From: JAFGJU01 sp964570935
GTDB lineage: Bacteria; Eisenbacteria; RBG-16-71-46; JAFGJU01
Assembly: GCA_964570935.1 (NCBI GenBank)
Contig: CAZMZP010000091.1
Location: forward strand, 1 to 7,851
Length of the DNA: 7,851 nt
Direction: 5' to 3'
Below, piece after piece: positions 6,588 to 7,851 of the stretch; within the stretch, counting starts at the first letter, position 1; each line of letters starts with the position of its first letter. The position numbers and the translations under genes are program-made. Below the pieces are notes generated by a model. It made no database searches. It was not told where the DNA came from and saw nothing but the letters and a program-made list of their open reading frames with translations.

Positions 6588-7529
6588 ATACATATTCTGA
6601 CCTCAACCGAGCTGGCCAAATTCTCCGGAGACGCCGGCAAGTTCTCCGTCGTGTTCAAGACCGGCGACGCAGCCGGTTCCGTCGGCGGAACCACCAGTGC
6701 CACTGACACCTTTGGCGCAGTCGTAGTCTGCACCGGCGGCCGGGAGCACGTCCCGGACGGCCTCATGCACGGCAAGGATGCCAGGGTTCTGACCCAGCTC
6801 GAATTCGGGAAGGCGCTGGCGAGCGGAGAGGTCGCCAAGACGCTGGGAGAAGCCGGGACAGCAGCGTCCGCCGGTGCCGCCAGCAGCGGTGTGCCGGCTA
6901 CCGCGGGTACTGCCCCCTCCGTCGTCATGGTTCAGTGTGTTGGCTCTCGCAGCTCGGACTGGCCGGTCTGCTCGCGCGTCTGCTGCGCGCAGGCGCTGAG
7001 AAACGCGCTTGCCGTGAAGAAAGCGCGGCCGGACGCCAGAGTCACGATCGTCCACAGGGACATCAGAGTGTACGGGCTGGAAGAAGAGCTTCTGACCGAG
7101 GCACTTGAGAAGGGCATCGAGCTCGTCGGTGTGAAAGACAGCGCCGCGCTTGTCCTGCGGGGAACATCCGTGGAGGTGTCGCCGGCGCCGTCAAAATCAG
7201 GCGAGCAGCCCGGCGGCAAGCCACTCAATGTCACATTCCGGCGCGAGGGTGCCGCTGCCCAGGAGACGCTCAACGCGGATTACGCCATCCTCAGTACGAG
7301 CCTGCGGCCGAGTCCGGAATCTGGACCGCTCGCCGAAGTCCTGGGCATTGAAATCGACTCCAACGGCTTCTTCAAGGAGCTTCATCCCAAGCTGAGGCCG
7401 GTGGAGACTTCCAGGAAGGGCGTCTACATCTGCGGGTTGGCCCACTCGTCGCAGACAGTTCAGGAGACGATTACTCAGGCCATGGCCGCCGCTGAGAAGG
7501 CTTCCTCTGCGCTGGGCCACGCGACCTAG
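6588..7529 (+). CDS. C-terminal remainder of the second HdrA module (downstream of in-frame TAA)
   Basis: 313 residues continue in the frame of the gene at 5319, directly after its TAA. If translated separately, the first plausible start is the GTG at 6651, but that lies inside a beta strand and has no Shine-Dalgarno, so an independent gene is unlikely. Content, numbered from the 5319 start: the rest of a ferredoxin-less HdrA FAD module (VVVCTGGREHVPDG), cysteine patch C540-x10-C551-xxx-C555-C556, HRDIRVYG, and a closing FAD segment (GVYICGLAHSSQTVQ). The cysteine spacing is identical to that of the HdrA at 916 (C327, C338, C342, C343), and both share VPDG and a following QLE-type motif. Two Ala/Gly/Ser-rich inserts are present. 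The reading frame and all motifs are preserved, so the break is recent, a sequencing error, or bypassed. TAG at 7527-7529 ends the cluster. Confidence 0.8.
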   Translation: MHILTSTELAKFSGDAGKFSVVFKTGDAAGSVGGTTSATDTFGAVVVCTGGREHVPDGLMHGKDARVLTQLEFGKALASGEVAKTLGEAGTAASAGAASSGVPATAGTAPSVVMVQCVGSRSSDWPVCSRVCCAQALRNALAVKKARPDARVTIVHRDIRVYGLEEELLTEALEKGIELVGVKDSAALVLRGTSVEVSPAPSKSGEQPGGKPLNVTFRREGAAAQETLNADYAILSTSLRPSPESGPLAEVLGIEIDSNGFFKELHPKLRPVETSRKGVYICGLAHSSQTVQETITQAMAAAEKASSALGHAT

Positions 7530-7539
7530 GAACAAGCGG

Positions 7540-7619
7540 GGTACAGCCGATCGCTGAAAGCTTTCCGTTCTTGGTTCTGCTGCCCGATATAGGAAAGTCC
7601 TGCTTCGCAATCCTGTACC
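7540..7619 (+). other. Long imperfect inverted repeat after the hdr cluster
   Basis: GGTACAG (7540-7546) pairs perfectly with CTGTACC (7613-7619). Further inward, GAT-C-GC (7549-7554) opposes GC-A-ATC (7607-7612), GAA-A-GC (7556-7561) opposes GCTTC (7602-7606), and TTTCC (7562-7566) opposes GGAAA (7592-7596), leaving a loop of about 25 nt. That is roughly 22 pairs in an 80-nt structure starting 10 nt after the last stop codon. It is not followed by a T-run, so it is not a standard intrinsic terminator. It could be a processing or attenuation hairpin, or a small palindromic repeat. The rest of 7530-7669 shows nothing I recognise. Confidence 0.5.
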
Positions 7620-7669
7620 TTCTTCTCCCGCCCGCCCACAATCACCTGGGCAGCGCCGAGAAACGGCTC

Positions 7670-7698
7670 TTGACATTGTGTTGCAGGCGTGATACAGT
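7670..7698 (+). promoter_or_regulatory. Sigma70-type promoter of the antitoxin gene
   Basis: TTGACA (7670-7675) is a perfect -35 box. After exactly 17 nt comes TACAGT (7693-7698), a 4/6 match to the -10 box. A six-base discriminator follows, which would place the first transcribed base at about 7705, the A of the antitoxin ATG. No Shine-Dalgarno lies before that ATG, consistent with a leaderless message. RelB-type antitoxins usually repress their own promoter, but I see no strong operator palindrome. Confidence 0.68.
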
Positions 7699-7704
7699 CC
7701 AGAC

Positions 7705-7851
7705 ATGAGCAAGAGTTCAGTAGTTCACGCCAGAATCGAATCCGAGACCAAGAAGAAGGCCGAGGGAGTCCTCAAGAAGCTGGGCATGCGTCCCACATAG
7801 GCGATTCGTCTCTTCTACAGACAGATCTGTCTCCGCCAGGGCCTGCCCTTT
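7705..7851 (+). pseudogene. RelB/DinJ-family antitoxin, in-frame TAG, 3' end beyond window
   Basis: The frame gives MSKSSVVHARIESETKKKAE, then GVLKKLGMRPT, TAG (7798-7800), and AIRLFYRQICLRQGLPF to the window edge. This is the RelB/DinJ antitoxin pattern: an N-terminal ribbon-helix-helix DNA-binding segment followed by an AIRLFYRQ-type motif. Relatives usually read TPSEAIRLFYRQ or TPTEAIRLFYRQ, so the TAG occupies a position that is normally Glu (GAG), one base away. With the stop the product would be 31 residues, keeping only the DNA-binding arm and losing the toxin-binding part. A partner toxin (RelE/YafQ type) would be expected downstream, outside the window. Family recognition is good; its functional status is unknown, and a sequence error would explain it equally well. 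Confidence 0.72.

Noticed and set aside
6651..7529. Independent gene starting at the GTG at 6651
   Set aside because: The start is inside a conserved beta strand, has no Shine-Dalgarno, and the frame continues that of the upstream ORF across the TAA.
7530..7704. tRNA, small RNA, CRISPR repeat or IS end in the spacer
   Set aside because: No cloverleaf, repeated units or transposase-like frame could be seen; only the hairpin and the promoter are supportable.
6585..7800. Genome-wide reassignment of TAA or TAG to explain both in-frame stops
   Set aside because: TAA (3610-3612) and TAG (908-910, 2716-2718, 7527-7529) end other genes exactly where homology ends.

Overview
The window is one strand of a dense, GC-rich gene cluster encoding HdrA-type (heterodisulfide reductase A-like) flavin/iron-sulfur oxidoreductases, followed by a short spacer and the start of a RelB/DinJ-type antitoxin. 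All genes read on the + strand. An anaerobic bacterium fits best: the genes are typical of strictly anaerobic electron-transfer and flavin-based electron-bifurcation metabolism, and the selenocysteine gene has its candidate SECIS hairpin inside the coding region just after UGA, which is the bacterial arrangement (archaea place it in an untranslated region). AUA and AGG codons are common despite the high GC. I cannot name the phylum.

Layout. Positions 2-910 hold the C-terminal part of a first HdrA (5' end outside the window). 916-2718 is a second HdrA with the N-terminal HdrA domain, an FAD module and a C-terminal 2x[4Fe-4S] domain. 2755-3612 is an MvhD-like electron-transfer subunit whose reading frame is crossed by a TGA at 2800-2802, in the motif CCNW(TGA) where relatives have CCNWC; a hairpin lies directly downstream, so this is very probably a selenoprotein. 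3616-5322 starts as an HdrA FAD half plus one ferredoxin cluster and then becomes a GltD-type NAD(P)H oxidoreductase. 5319-6587 overlaps it by ATGA, resumes HdrA at its second ferredoxin cluster, completes that HdrA and begins another HdrA module. That module is cut by an in-frame TAA at 6585-6587 and continues in the same frame to 7529. 7530-7704 is non-coding, with a long imperfect hairpin and a strong sigma70-like promoter placed so that the transcript would start at the ATG of the antitoxin gene at 7705. The antitoxin frame also has an in-frame stop (TAG, 7798-7800) and runs off the window.

How they may work together (inference). NAD(P)H would be oxidised or formed at the GltD module, which is embedded in an HdrA scaffold. 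MvhD is the usual bridge to the C-terminal ferredoxin domain of HdrA, and the hdrA with that domain lies directly upstream of mvhD. Up to five flavin sites are predicted from these genes. No hydrogenase (MvhAG), HdrB/HdrC or FlxABCD is visible, so the final partners are either upstream or encoded elsewhere. The most notable points are the selenocysteine MvhD, the GltD module nested in the ferredoxin insertion of HdrA and split between two overlapping genes, and the in-frame TAA in an otherwise intact HdrA module.
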